Source: SXOA01 sp046593355
GTDB taxonomy: Bacteria; Planctomycetota; Planctomycetia; Pirellulales; Pirellulaceae
Length of the DNA: 64,000 nt
Assembly: GCA_046593355.1 (NCBI GenBank)
Contig: JBKJNY010000109.1
Location: 62,001 to 126,000, forward strand
Direction: 5' to 3'
Part shown: positions 16,889 to 24,694 of the stretch, one piece after another
How positions within the stretch are numbered: position 1 is the first letter of the stretch
How the letters are laid out: each line of letters begins with the position of its first letter
The notes under the pieces: generated by a model
Database searches by the model: none
The model's input: only the letters and a program-made list of their open reading frames with translations
Told to the model about the DNA's origin: nothing
Made by a program: the position numbers and the translations under genes

Positions 16889-19111
16889 ATGACATCTCCC
16901 CAGCGATTACGTTCGTTGCTGCTCGTCATCGTGGGTTGCTTTGCGCTCGCATTCGGTCCAACGCCACACGTTTCCGCCGCCGACAAGCCGGTCAGCTTTG
17001 AGCTCGATGTGCAGCCGATCCTGGTGGCGCAAGGATGCAGCGCTGGCGCGTGCCACGGAAAGTCCCGCGGGCAGAACGGCTTTCAGCTTTCGCTGCTTTG
17101 CTTCGATCCGGACTTTGATTACGCGGCTCTCACGCAGAACGCTCGGGGCAGGCGGGTTTTCCCCGCCGCTCCGGAAAAGAGCCTGCTGCTTTTGAAGGGC
17201 GCGGCCACGGTGCCGCATGGAGGCGGGCAACGCCTCGCGCCGGGCTCGGCGGATTATGAAACGCTTCGCCGCTGGATTGAGCAGGGGGCCAGCCGCCGGA
17301 TCGAGCACGAGCCGAAGCTCACCGGCGTGACGATCGATCCCAAAGAGACGGTCCTTAAGCCCATGGAGCAACGGCAGATCAAAGTTACCGCTCAGTATTC
17401 CGACGGCACTTCCCGCGATGTCACGGCTCAGACCGCATTCCAGTCCAGCGAAGCGGCCATCGTCAGCGTGGATAGAGCCGGGCTGATTTCTGCCAGCCCG
17501 CTGCCGGGGGAAGCAACGCTGATGGCCCGCTACATGTACATCATCGCCACCTGCAACGTGGCCATTCCCATGCCCGGTCAGGTCCCCGCTGAAATCTACG
17601 CGCAGCTTCCCCGCAAGAACTTCATCGACGAGCACGTCTGGACGAAGCTCCAGTCGCTGAGCATCACCGCTTCCGAGCCGTGCGACGATGCCACGTTCCT
17701 TCGCCGGGTCCACGTCGACCTCATCGGCCGCTTGCCGACACCGGACGAGGTGCGAGCCTTTCTCGCCGCCGCCGCCGAGGGCAAGCGGGAACGACTGGTG
17801 GATGCCCTGCTGCAGCGGCCGGAATTCGCCGACCACTGGGCCAATAAATGGGCAGATCTGCTCCGCCCCAATCCCTACCACGTCGGCATCAAAGCGGTCT
17901 TCAATTACGACCAGTGGATTCGTGACAGCTTCCGCCAGAACAAACCGCTGGACCAGTTCGCCCGCGAGCTGATCACCGCCCAGGGGAGCACCTGGAAGAA
18001 CGGAGCCTCCGTGCTCTTCCGCGACCGCCGCCAGCCGGAGGAAATCACGACCCTGGTCAGCCAACTCTTCCTGGGCATCCGTCTGGACTGCGCCAAATGC
18101 CACCATCATCCGTTTGAAAAATGGGGCCAGGACGACTTCTACAGCTTTGCGGCATTCTTTGCCCGCGTGGGACGCAAAGGCCCCGGCATTTCGGCACCCA
18201 TCTCCGGCGGCGAGGAAATTATCACGATCGTGAAGCAAGGCCAGGTGCTGCACCCGCTGACCAAAGCCGTCATGCCGCCGCGGCCGCTGTTCGGCGAGCC
18301 GCTGAAGATAGACGCCGAAGCCGACCCGCGCGAGGCGCTCGCCGACTGGATTACATCTCCCAGCAACGACTACTTCGCCCAGGTGATGGTGAACCGGGTT
18401 TGGACCGACCTGATGGGGCGCGGAATCGTCGAGCCGGTGGACGATCTGCGGGCGACGAACCCGCCTTCCAACCCGGCCCTCATGGCCGCCTTGGCCAAAC
18501 AATTCAAGGAAGACAAGTTCGATCTGAAGAAGCTGCTGCGGCACATCGCCACGTCGCACGTTTATTCGCTCAGTTCCAAACCATCCAAGGAGAATATCGC
18601 CGACACGCGGAATTATTCTCGCCGCTACCGCACCCGGATGCGGGCGGAAGTGCTGGCCGACGCAGTTTGCGACATCACCGGCATCGAGGAGAAATACGAA
18701 GCCATGCCGCCAGGCTCGCGGGCCAGCCAGCTTTGGACCCATCGGATCGATTCGCTGTTCCTGGACACCTTCGGCCGGCCGGACCCGAACCAGGATCCGC
18801 CCTGCGAGCGGATCAGCGAAGGTGCCGTCACGCAGGTGCTCCACCTGATGAACGGGCCGGACATCTACCGTAAAGTCATCGCCGACGAAGGGCGCGCCGC
18901 TCAACTCGCCGCCTCCCCCAAACCGCCCGAGCAAATCGCCATCGAGATTTATCTGCTCTGCTACGGCCGTCTGCCCAGCGGCGAGGAACAGGAAATCGGC
19001 AAGCAGGTCTTCGCTACGGCCGGGGAAAGCACTCCCGCCACCCGCCGGCAGGCGACGGAGGATCTGCTCTGGGCACTTCTTAACACGCCGGAGTTTGTGT
19101 TCAACGACTAG
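16889..19111 (+). CDS. DUF1549/DUF1553 protein with N-terminal heme-like motif and BIG2 domain
   Basis: This 740-residue exported protein starts at ATG 16889 (MTSPQRLRSLLLVIVG); a GTG 57 bp upstream gives a longer, less plausible start. The order is signal peptide, then a planctomycete-cytochrome-type domain with CSAGACHGK (four residues between the cysteines, not the canonical two). A bacterial Ig-like BIG2 domain follows at about 145-225 (QIKVTAQYSDGTSRDVT, SVDRAGLISA). DUF1549 comes next (FIDEHVWTKLQ, HVDLIGRLPTPDEVRAF, CAKCHHHPFEKW) and DUF1553 (ALADWITSPSNDYFA, VMVNRVWTDLMGRGIVEP) runs to the end. Such proteins usually work with a DUF1501 partner; here none is adjacent. Periplasmic location and a role in polysaccharide breakdown or uptake are family-level inference. 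Confidence 0.9.
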   Translation: MTSPQRLRSLLLVIVGCFALAFGPTPHVSAADKPVSFELDVQPILVAQGCSAGACHGKSRGQNGFQLSLLCFDPDFDYAALTQNARGRRVFPAAPEKSLLLLKGAATVPHGGGQRLAPGSADYETLRRWIEQGASRRIEHEPKLTGVTIDPKETVLKPMEQRQIKVTAQYSDGTSRDVTAQTAFQSSEAAIVSVDRAGLISASPLPGEATLMARYMYIIATCNVAIPMPGQVPAEIYAQLPRKNFIDEHVWTKLQSLSITASEPCDDATFLRRVHVDLIGRLPTPDEVRAFLAAAAEGKRERLVDALLQRPEFADHWANKWADLLRPNPYHVGIKAVFNYDQWIRDSFRQNKPLDQFARELITAQGSTWKNGASVLFRDRRQPEEITTLVSQLFLGIRLDCAKCHHHPFEKWGQDDFYSFAAFFARVGRKGPGISAPISGGEEIITIVKQGQVLHPLTKAVMPPRPLFGEPLKIDAEADPREALADWITSPSNDYFAQVMVNRVWTDLMGRGIVEPVDDLRATNPPSNPALMAALAKQFKEDKFDLKKLLRHIATSHVYSLSSKPSKENIADTRNYSRRYRTRMRAEVLADAVCDITGIEEKYEAMPPGSRASQLWTHRIDSLFLDTFGRPDPNQDPPCERISEGAVTQVLHLMNGPDIYRKVIADEGRAAQLAASPKPPEQIAIEIYLLCYGRLPSGEEQEIGKQVFATAGESTPATRRQATEDLLWALLNTPEFVFND

Positions 19112-19153
19112 CGATGTTTGCCCGCTGGCTGTTCGGACACCAGGCTGAGGCGG

Positions 19154-19807
19154 CTATTCGCCCGTCGCCAGGTTCCGCAGTTTTCGCAAGAAGCCAGGCA
19201 CGCGCTGCGCCTGCCCGGAGTGGCTGCTGTCCGAGCGGGCGATCTGGGTATTGGGGAGCTCGCTGATGGTCAGCTTTTCTTCAGGTGCGGCGCTGCGGTT
19301 GAGCTCGTCAATCGCCTGGCGGCGGATCATCTGAATACCCGTCGACGACCGCTTGGCCGATTGTTGCAACGCGGCTGCCCAGCGGGTGAGCCGGTCCATC
19401 AAGCCGGCGGCCGACTGCATCTTCTTTTCCGGGGCCTCCGATTGGGCACGGGCCAGGACGAGCTTTTCGTCGTGCCGCATTTCCCAGAGACGGCGGATGT
19501 CAGCCGTGCTGATTTCGGTCTGCTCTTCCTGCACGAACACAATGTCGCCGCAGGAGCGGGCCATTCCGGTTTGCACCGCGGCGGCCATGCCTCGCTGCCA
19601 AGCGTGGCGGGCGATTTTGAGCTGGGGATACTGCCGGCGGAACTGATGGGCGATCTCGTCGGTGTGGTCGGTCGAGCCGTCGTCGACCACCAGGATTTCA
19701 AAACGGCTGGTCAGGTCCGGGAGGACGTCGAGCAGTTGCCCAATTTGTGCGGCGAGAGTCGCCTGGGCGTTGTAGACGGGCAGGATAATGCTGAGGGACG
19801 AATTCAA
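19154..19807 (-). CDS. Family 2 glycosyltransferase-like protein
   Basis: A 217-residue GT-A fold protein. The N-terminus LSIILPVYNAQATL and the nucleotide-binding DDGSTD (42-47) are clear. Where active GT2 enzymes show the metal-binding DxD, this protein has FVQEEQTE (about 90-97), so catalysis as a standard glycosyltransferase is uncertain. The C-terminal 70 residues are polar and unlike a membrane anchor. The start appears to be TTG 19807, preceded by GGAAGGGG at proper spacing. The gene is convergent with the DUF1553 gene, leaving 42 bp between stops. An opposite-strand frame (19118-20080) covers it but is Arg/Gly-rich and has no domain. Confidence 0.8.
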   Translation of the reverse strand: MNSSLSIILPVYNAQATLAAQIGQLLDVLPDLTSRFEILVVDDGSTDHTDEIAHQFRRQYPQLKIARHAWQRGMAAAVQTGMARSCGDIVFVQEEQTEISTADIRRLWEMRHDEKLVLARAQSEAPEKKMQSAAGLMDRLTRWAAALQQSAKRSSTGIQMIRRQAIDELNRSAAPEEKLTISELPNTQIARSDSSHSGQAQRVPGFLRKLRNLATGE

Positions 19808-20075
19808 GGGAGCCCCTTCCGCCGAAGTCGCTCATGGAGAAGCGTAGCGCCTTCCAGGAAGTTGACGCAACCGGCCAGTTCCCGCGAACTTTCGGGGAAC
19901 AGCCGCCGTCAAACATCCGGAAGAGCTGCGCGTATCAGGATGCTGTTACCATCGGCGTGCTGGCACGGGGACTGGACGCCCCGCCGCGATTGTCCGTGTG
20001 CAAGCATCCTGCGGCGCAAGCGGGTGATGCGCGATGTGCGGAAGCTTCCGTGGGGTAGGCTGCCAGCCGGCCCGC

Positions 20076-20081
20076 TATAAT
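20076..20081 (+). promoter_or_regulatory. Candidate -10 box upstream of hisI
   Basis: A perfect TATAAT seven bases before the hisI start codon would give a very short or leaderless transcript. No -35 match is seen at 16-18 bp, so support is weak. Confidence 0.3.
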
Positions 20082-20088
20082 CTAACCT

Positions 20089-20526
20089 ATGACCACTCCC
20101 TCCTTCACCGGCCCAGATTTCTCCAAGAATGACGGCTTGCTCCCTGCCATTGCCCAGGACGCCCAGACGGGCGAGGTGCTGATGCTGGCCTGGATGAACG
20201 CCGAGTCGTTCGCCGAGACGGTCCGCACCGGCCATGCCGTTTATTACAGCCGCAGCCGCGGCAAGCTGTGGCGGAAAGGGGAGGAAAGCGGTCACGTGCA
20301 GACGGTGCGGGAAATCTATGTCGACTGCGACGCCGACACCATCCTCCTCAAGGTCGATCAGGTCGGTGCGGCTTGCCATGAAGGCTACCGCAGTTGTTTT
20401 TTTCGCATGGTGACGAAAGACGGAGTGCAAGTGGTGAGCGAGCGGCTGGTGCAGCCGGAGCAGGTGTACCGACACCAGCCTGAAGCGCCAGCGAAGGACA
20501 GTTCGGTTCGCCGGGAAGGGATGTAA
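20089..20526 (+). CDS. hisI: Phosphoribosyl-AMP cyclohydrolase
   Basis: HisI opens the adenine ring of phosphoribosyl-AMP in the third step of histidine synthesis. The 145-residue protein has the full core: NDGLLPAIAQD, LAWMNAESF, SRSRGKLWRKGEESGH, the Mg-binding DCDAD (79-83) and the zinc cysteines Cys80, Cys96 and Cys103 (ACHEGYRSCF). The enzyme should end around residue 127. The last 18 residues (from about HQPEAPAKDSS) are encoded by the left arm and centre of a dispersed inverted repeat (20472-20576), which also provides the stop codon. No other his genes are in the window, so hisI is detached from any his operon here. Confidence 0.95.
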   Translation: MTTPSFTGPDFSKNDGLLPAIAQDAQTGEVLMLAWMNAESFAETVRTGHAVYYSRSRGKLWRKGEESGHVQTVREIYVDCDADTILLKVDQVGAACHEGYRSCFFRMVTKDGVQVVSERLVQPEQVYRHQPEAPAKDSSVRREGM

Positions 20527-20576
20527 TGCGTCGCACCTCAGCAGCGCTTTCCTTCGCTTGCGCCTCAGGCTAGTGT
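20472..20576. repeat. Paired 27-bp-arm inverted repeat, copy 1
   Basis: The left arm ACACCAGCCTGAAGCGCC... (20472-20498) pairs with 20550-20576, 24 of 27 positions. It overlaps the 3' end of hisI and supplies its tail. A close relative lies at 46756-46839. Confidence 0.85.
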
Positions 20577-20630
20577 TGAAGCGGCCTGTCGGCGAGTCTA
20601 TATTGACGCCTCATCCCCAGGAGAAATGCC

Positions 20631-21092
20631 ATGTCCGCCGAAGCCAAACTCGTGGAGCTCAAGCTCGAACTTCCGCCTGCTCCCAAGCCGATGGGAGTCT
20701 ATAAACCGCTGGTCATTGTGGGAAACTTGGTGTACGTTTCGGGGCATGGGCCGCTGAAGTCCGACGGATCCCTGTTCACCGGCCGCGTGGGGGATCAGGT
20801 CGATCAGCAATATGGATACCAGGCGGCTCGGCAAACGGGGCTGGCGATTCTGGCCACGCTGCGAGCCGGGCTGGGAAGTCTTGATCGCGTGAAGCGAGTC
20901 GTGAAGACGCTCGGCATGGTCTACAGCACGCCGGAATTCGACAAGCACCCCGCCGTCATCAACGGCTGCAGCGAGCTATGGGCGGAAGTCTGGGGGAAGG
21001 ACCACGGCGTGGGGGCCCGCAGCGCCGTGGGAATGGGCTCGCTCCCCGGCCACATTAGTGTGGAGATTGAGGCGATTTTTGAGCTCGCTTAG
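20631..21092 (+). CDS. RidA/YjgF family protein
   Basis: A 153-residue member of the RidA (YjgF/YER057c/UK114) superfamily; characterised members hydrolyse reactive enamine/imine intermediates. Family features include LVYVSGHGPL near residue 38, the central AARQTGLAILATLRAGLGSLDRV-type helix, and the C-terminal GARSAVGMGSLPG followed by VEIEAIFEL. The Arg in GARSAVG corresponds to the conserved ligand-binding Arg. It is the longer subgroup (about 150 rather than 125 residues), for which imine deamination is less certain. The ribosome binding site AGGAG precedes ATG 20631. It is not adjacent to spoVG/ispE, unlike the Bacillus arrangement of the homologue yabJ. Confidence 0.9.
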   Translation: MSAEAKLVELKLELPPAPKPMGVYKPLVIVGNLVYVSGHGPLKSDGSLFTGRVGDQVDQQYGYQAARQTGLAILATLRAGLGSLDRVKRVVKTLGMVYSTPEFDKHPAVINGCSELWAEVWGKDHGVGARSAVGMGSLPGHISVEIEAIFELA

Positions 21093-21237
21093 TGAACAGT
21101 TCCCATTTGCGGTAGCGCGCAATCGTCGCCGAGAGCCCCTTCGGTCCGTGTCCGAAATAGACCGCCGTCCCAAACCCCAGCAGCAGATTGCCAAGGGTTG
21201 CCAACAGGACGAGCGTGAGCAGGGCGACAGTGACCAT
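21055..21237 (-). CDS. Small single-pass membrane protein
   Basis: From ATG 21237 this encodes 60 residues. One strong membrane helix (VTVALLTLVLLATLGNLLLG) is followed by FGTAVYFGHGPKG and a basic tail. An in-frame TTG at 21270 would add eleven residues. Its 3' end overlaps the convergent RidA gene by 38 bp. The hydrophobic helix followed by a GYGP/GHGP-type turn is a pattern I associate with small planctomycete membrane proteins. No Shine-Dalgarno sequence is obvious, so the call is tentative. Confidence 0.5.
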   Translation of the reverse strand: MVTVALLTLVLLATLGNLLLGFGTAVYFGHGPKGLSATIARYRKWELFTKRAQKSPQSPH

Positions 21238-21269
21238 GCAGAAGGATAGGTTATTTTTTGACCCTGACA

Positions 21270-21325
21270 AGCTTAGCCCCCGCGTCCATGCGGGGATTGC
21301 GCCGCGTGGACGCGGCGGCTAAGCT
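21270..21325. repeat. Paired-hairpin element, variant
   Basis: Outer arms AGCTTAGCC and GGCTAAGCT enclose CCCCGC-GTCCAT-GCGGGG and CCGCGT-GG-ACGCGG. The TCC and GGA centres match the triloop family, though the outer sequence differs. The CPBP protease stop codon (21324-21326) overlaps its right end. Confidence 0.65.
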
Positions 21326-22139
21326 AGTTCCGCCACACCGCCAGAGCATCCATCGTCCAGGCCACGGAAATGTGCAGCGCCGCCCCGAGCCAAATGGACC
21401 TGGTTTTCAGGGCCATGAAACCCAGCAAAATCCCTGCCACGATGGCCCCCAGCGTCTCCTGGATCGGCTTGCCGAAGTGGATCATGCAATAAGGAACCGT
21501 CATCACAAAAATGACATACGGCCCCAGGCGCTTTCGCCCCGCCTGGATCATGTAGCCGCGGAAGAAGAATTCCAGCGAGACAAACTGCACGGCGTACAGC
21601 AGCTCCCAGACGTAAAACCGGGGGCCGGGGAATTCACGATAAACATGATAGAATGGATATTTCATTTGGAAGGAATGCCACTGCGAGGCCAGCACCACGG
21701 CCGGAAAGAGCAGCAGGTAGAACGCGACGTAGACCCACCAGTTTTGATGCCAGCCCCGCATCTTCAAGCCGAATTGCGAGAGCGGCTGGCGGAAAATGCC
21801 CCGCACCACGATCGCCGGAATGGCAACGTACAGCACGAAGTTTCCCAGCGACCAATACCCCAGCCGGCTCAGCTCGCCGCGATCGTCATAGCGCAGTGCT
21901 GGGACCAGCGCGAAGCAGCCTTCCAGCCATTGTCGAATGGGCGTTTCCAGAGGGCTCGAACCGCTGGTGACGAAGTAGTACTGCAATGTCAGCAGCACGG
22001 CGGCCGACACGAGCATGACCATCGTCTGGCAGTCGAGCTGGCCTCCTTCCTCGGCAGCCAGATGCCGCAACTGCTCCTCGCGGGCTTCGCGGAGCGGCTG
22101 GGCAATGAATTCACGGACGGCGGTCCACAGTCGATTCAT
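21324..22139 (-). CDS. CPBP family intramembrane metalloprotease-like protein
   Basis: A 271-residue polytopic protein of the CPBP (CAAX protease and bacteriocin-processing, ABI) family. Motif 1 is SLEFFFRG (Glu190, Arg194), motif 2 CMIHFGKP (His221) and motif 3 GAALHISVAWTMD (His256). The first Glu of the usual EExxxR is replaced by Leu, which may alter or abolish proteolysis. I chose ATG 22139 because it overlaps the stop codon of the upstream symporter as ATGA, indicating translational coupling; GTG 22145 is an alternative. The partner suggests membrane localisation alongside a Na+-coupled transporter. The substrate is unknown. Confidence 0.85.
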   Translation of the reverse strand: MNRLWTAVREFIAQPLREAREEQLRHLAAEEGGQLDCQTMVMLVSAAVLLTLQYYFVTSGSSPLETPIRQWLEGCFALVPALRYDDRGELSRLGYWSLGNFVLYVAIPAIVVRGIFRQPLSQFGLKMRGWHQNWWVYVAFYLLLFPAVVLASQWHSFQMKYPFYHVYREFPGPRFYVWELLYAVQFVSLEFFFRGYMIQAGRKRLGPYVIFVMTVPYCMIHFGKPIQETLGAIVAGILLGFMALKTRSIWLGAALHISVAWTMDALAVWRN

Positions 22140-24058
22140 TTCCACCGCCCCGGTGCATCGGGATCAATGTCTCCCAAGATTGGCACTTCTTCATCGGCCG
22201 CCAGCACGCCGAGATGCCCCACGCCCCAGACCAGTCCCCGCAACTGCGCGCGGGACTTGGGCTTGCCGAAAAGGAAGCTCGCACCATAGCCGACCAGGAG
22301 CGTAAAGAGCACGCCAAACGTCACGGTCCAAATATCGTGAAACGGCCAGACCTCGGGCGCGACGAAACCATGCTTCTGGAGCAGATTCAGGATCGTAATG
22401 GAAACCGTCAGTAGGCTGCCGGTCACCAGCCCAAAAAGCGCCCCGGCTGCCGTACAGCGGCGAGTGAACATCCCCAGCAAAAACACCGCCAGGAGCGGCG
22501 CGCCGAAGGTGTTGGCAATGGCGATCAGCATTTCGAAAACGTCGCGCACCTGCGCGATGCCAATGGCAAACAGTGTCGCCCCCACGCCGACGGCCAGCAT
22601 CAACGGCTGTGCCAGCTTGAGCTCGTCGGACTCGGTGAGGGACTCCGGCATTTTCCCTAGCTTCTTCGCCAGCCAGGCCCGCCCGATTCCGAACCGACGG
22701 TGGAAGTCCACAACCAGCAATGTGCCGATGGAGTTCAGCCCCGCGGCAATCGCCGACATACAGGCCGCCACCAGCGCCGCCACCATCAGGCCGGCCGCTC
22801 CCCAGGGAAGATGGCCGGCAATGAAGCGCGGCAGCATCTCCTCGGCCGCGCCCTTGCGGACGACCACTTCGCTCATCTCGCGCTCGTTGGGCGGGCGGCG
22901 AATTAGGAGTTTCTCGACAAGCACCTGGCCCGCGTCACGATCCACAAGTCCCTCCGAATTGCTGTACGCCTCCCGCGTATTGGGCTTCAGAATCCGGCCT
23001 TCTTGAACGAGCTGGTCGATTGTTTCGACGGTGATTTCCTCGTCGGGATGGTGCGCCGGGTCCAGCAGTAATCGCCCTTGCTTGTCCCTCACGACTTCGC
23101 GAGTGTGATTGTCCAGGCTCGCCACCCAGTTGGGCTGCATCTCCCGCGGATGGTCCTGATAAAAGGCCAACATGCACAGTCCGACGTAAATCAGCCCCGG
23201 CTGCAGGAACGTCAGCACGATGCAATGGGCGAGATAGGACGTGCGGGCCGTATCCACGTTCTTTGCGGACAGGAACCGCTGGGCCGTCATTTGATCGGCT
23301 GCGTAGAACGACAGGCTTACGAGGAACCAGTGCGGCAGCGCGCCACACAGATACCAGGCGTTTCTCCCATCCAAGGCAAAGGACGCCAGTTGCAGTCGAC
23401 CAAGCCCGCTGGCTACTTCCGTCACTCGTTCATGGCCGCCAGTCATCTGCCACCAGACGCCCAGAATCACGACCAGCACGCCGCCCAACATCGCCAGGCC
23501 CTGAATAAGGTCAGTCCAGACGACCGCCCTCATCCCGCCCAGGAACGTATAAAACGTCGTCACAGCCCCCAGGATCGAAATCAGCACCCATTCCGGAATG
23601 TTCGTCCCCGAAGCCATGATCAGCAGCTTGCACGGCGCGTAAATCATGCCCCCCAGCCAAAGCATCCGCCACACCACATAAACCAAGCTGCCGGCCAGGC
23701 GTGTGCGGGAATCAAACCGCAACTCCAAATACTCATAGAGCGAAGTCAATCCCAAGCCGCGAAAGATGGGCAGCACAACGCCAACCATGATGGGCAAGGC
23801 CAGCCAGACTGAAAGCGGCAAGAGCAAGCATTGCAGGCCGACCTCGTAAGCCTGGCCAGGCAAGCCGGTATACGAGAGAACCGAGATCAACGTCGCCATC
23901 AGCGACATTCCCAGCGGAAACCAGTTGAACGACCGTCCGCCGAGAAAGAAATCTTGTGTCGTCCGCTGTTCATTGGCGAAGTAGAATCCCAACGCCACCA
24001 TTGCCAGCATGTAGAAGGCGATGACACCGTAGTCGATGGATGTGAGCGTGGCGAGCAT
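22136..24058 (-). CDS. Sodium:solute symporter (SSS family)
   Basis: A 640-residue secondary transporter with the LeuT-fold SSS signature. The region from YGVIAFYMLAMVALGFYFAN begins the first core helix, followed by DFFLGGRSFNWFPLG and the sodium-site region SLMATLISVLSYTGLPG. About 13-14 membrane segments are present, and a hydrophilic insertion of about 110 residues separates two of the helices (around residues 330-440). I chose ATG 24058 (MLATLTSIDYGV); the frame extends to 24157, but those residues are not transporter-like. Sugars, amino acids or osmolytes are all possible substrates. It is coupled to the downstream CPBP protein by a 4-bp ATGA overlap. Confidence 0.92.
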   Translation of the reverse strand: MLATLTSIDYGVIAFYMLAMVALGFYFANEQRTTQDFFLGGRSFNWFPLGMSLMATLISVLSYTGLPGQAYEVGLQCLLLPLSVWLALPIMVGVVLPIFRGLGLTSLYEYLELRFDSRTRLAGSLVYVVWRMLWLGGMIYAPCKLLIMASGTNIPEWVLISILGAVTTFYTFLGGMRAVVWTDLIQGLAMLGGVLVVILGVWWQMTGGHERVTEVASGLGRLQLASFALDGRNAWYLCGALPHWFLVSLSFYAADQMTAQRFLSAKNVDTARTSYLAHCIVLTFLQPGLIYVGLCMLAFYQDHPREMQPNWVASLDNHTREVVRDKQGRLLLDPAHHPDEEITVETIDQLVQEGRILKPNTREAYSNSEGLVDRDAGQVLVEKLLIRRPPNEREMSEVVVRKGAAEEMLPRFIAGHLPWGAAGLMVAALVAACMSAIAAGLNSIGTLLVVDFHRRFGIGRAWLAKKLGKMPESLTESDELKLAQPLMLAVGVGATLFAIGIAQVRDVFEMLIAIANTFGAPLLAVFLLGMFTRRCTAAGALFGLVTGSLLTVSITILNLLQKHGFVAPEVWPFHDIWTVTFGVLFTLLVGYGASFLFGKPKSRAQLRGLVWGVGHLGVLAADEEVPILGDIDPDAPGRWK

Positions 24059-24152
24059 GTCCGTTCCCAGTAATCCGCGGCTGGCAGGAGTTGTAGTGAT
24101 ACAACCTGAAGAGGGTGGCAACAACTTGGCAACCTCGTTACCTAAAGTACCC

Positions 24153-24198
24153 CTCACGCTCGGCGTGAGCAGGGCTTTTCTCGGGCAGGCTGGAAGCC
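24153..24198. repeat. Degenerate paired-hairpin element
   Basis: CTCACGC-TCG-GCGTGAG (24153-24169) is perfect. It is followed by GGCT-GGA-AGCC (24188-24198). Spacing and the GGA loop recall the triloop family, but the outer inverted pair is not preserved. Confidence 0.4.
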
Positions 24199-24298
24199 AA
24201 CCCCTCCCGGCGCGAAGCCGCCTCTTGCTTAAGGCGGCGTCTTTCGCCTATAAAGGATGAACCTCCGCGGGGACGGCTTTGTCTTCGTGTGGAGCGAT

Positions 24299-24382
24299 GC
24301 GGGCGTGGCGGAATTGGCAGACGCGCAAGATTCAGGTTCTTGTGGCCGAAAGGTCGTGGAGGTTCAAGTCCTCTCGCCCGCA
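24299..24382 (+). tRNA. tRNA-Leu (anticodon CAG)
   Basis: The 84-nt cloverleaf has acceptor stem GCGGGCG/CGCCCGC and a D-arm with AATTGGCAGAC. The anticodon stem CAAGA/TCTTG has loop TTCAGGT (anticodon CAG), and there is a long variable arm and a T-arm GGTTCAAGTCC. The discriminator is A and CCA is not encoded. The long variable arm is expected for tRNA-Leu. Confidence 0.95.
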
Positions 24383-24405
24383 CTGGAAACACGATTGAGG
24401 TACGG

Positions 24406-24434
24406 CCGAGCCCAAGCGGGCTCGGTCTTCTTTT
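24406..24434 (+). terminator. Rho-independent terminator after tRNA-Leu
   Basis: A perfect 8-bp stem CCGAGCCC/GGGCTCGG with loop AAGC is followed by TCTTCTTTT. It starts 24 bp after the tRNA. Confidence 0.85.
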
Positions 24435-24477
24435 GATAGCCCTAATTCTGGGGCCTTCTTTGCCAGCTTGCGGTTTC

Positions 24478-24563
24478 GCGTTAAAAACGCCATTAATGCG
24501 TCGCTTTATGCTAATAATGGAAGAATTATTACCGTTACTGGGGATAACGGTGCGAATTGCACC
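24478..24563. repeat. Cluster of four consecutive perfect palindromes
   Basis: GCGTT-aaa-AACGC (24478-24490), TAATAAT-6-ATTATTA (24512-24531), ACCGTTA-7-TAACGGT (24531-24551) and GGTGC-gaatt-GCACC (24549-24563) follow one another. They lie between the tRNA-Leu terminator and the LysR promoter. Regulator binding or a structured RNA is possible. Confidence 0.6.
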
Positions 24564-24608
24564 TTCACCTCTGCTAATACTGCGGCTCCAAATCTGAAGC
24601 AAGCATAA

Positions 24609-24637
24609 TTGACAGCCGCGCCCGCTTGGAATATTCT
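24609..24637 (+). promoter_or_regulatory. Sigma-70-type promoter of the LysR gene
   Basis: A perfect -35 TTGACA (24609-24614) and -10 TATTCT (24632-24637) are separated by the optimal 17 bp. They lie 57 bp before the LysR start codon. This is the best consensus promoter found in the window. Confidence 0.65.
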
Positions 24638-24694
24638 ACGATGCTTGGCGCTAATCCTGGGGGTCAGAACTATCGCCAAATCTAATGAGATTCC

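Noticed and set aside
16907..18934. 675-residue open frame on the minus strand
   Set aside because: Antisense to a clear DUF1549/DUF1553 gene; no domain and no start signal.
19118..20080. 320-residue open frame on the plus strand over the GT2-like gene
   Set aside because: No domain or ribosome binding site; the minus-strand frame has a clear GT-A signature and a good Shine-Dalgarno sequence.
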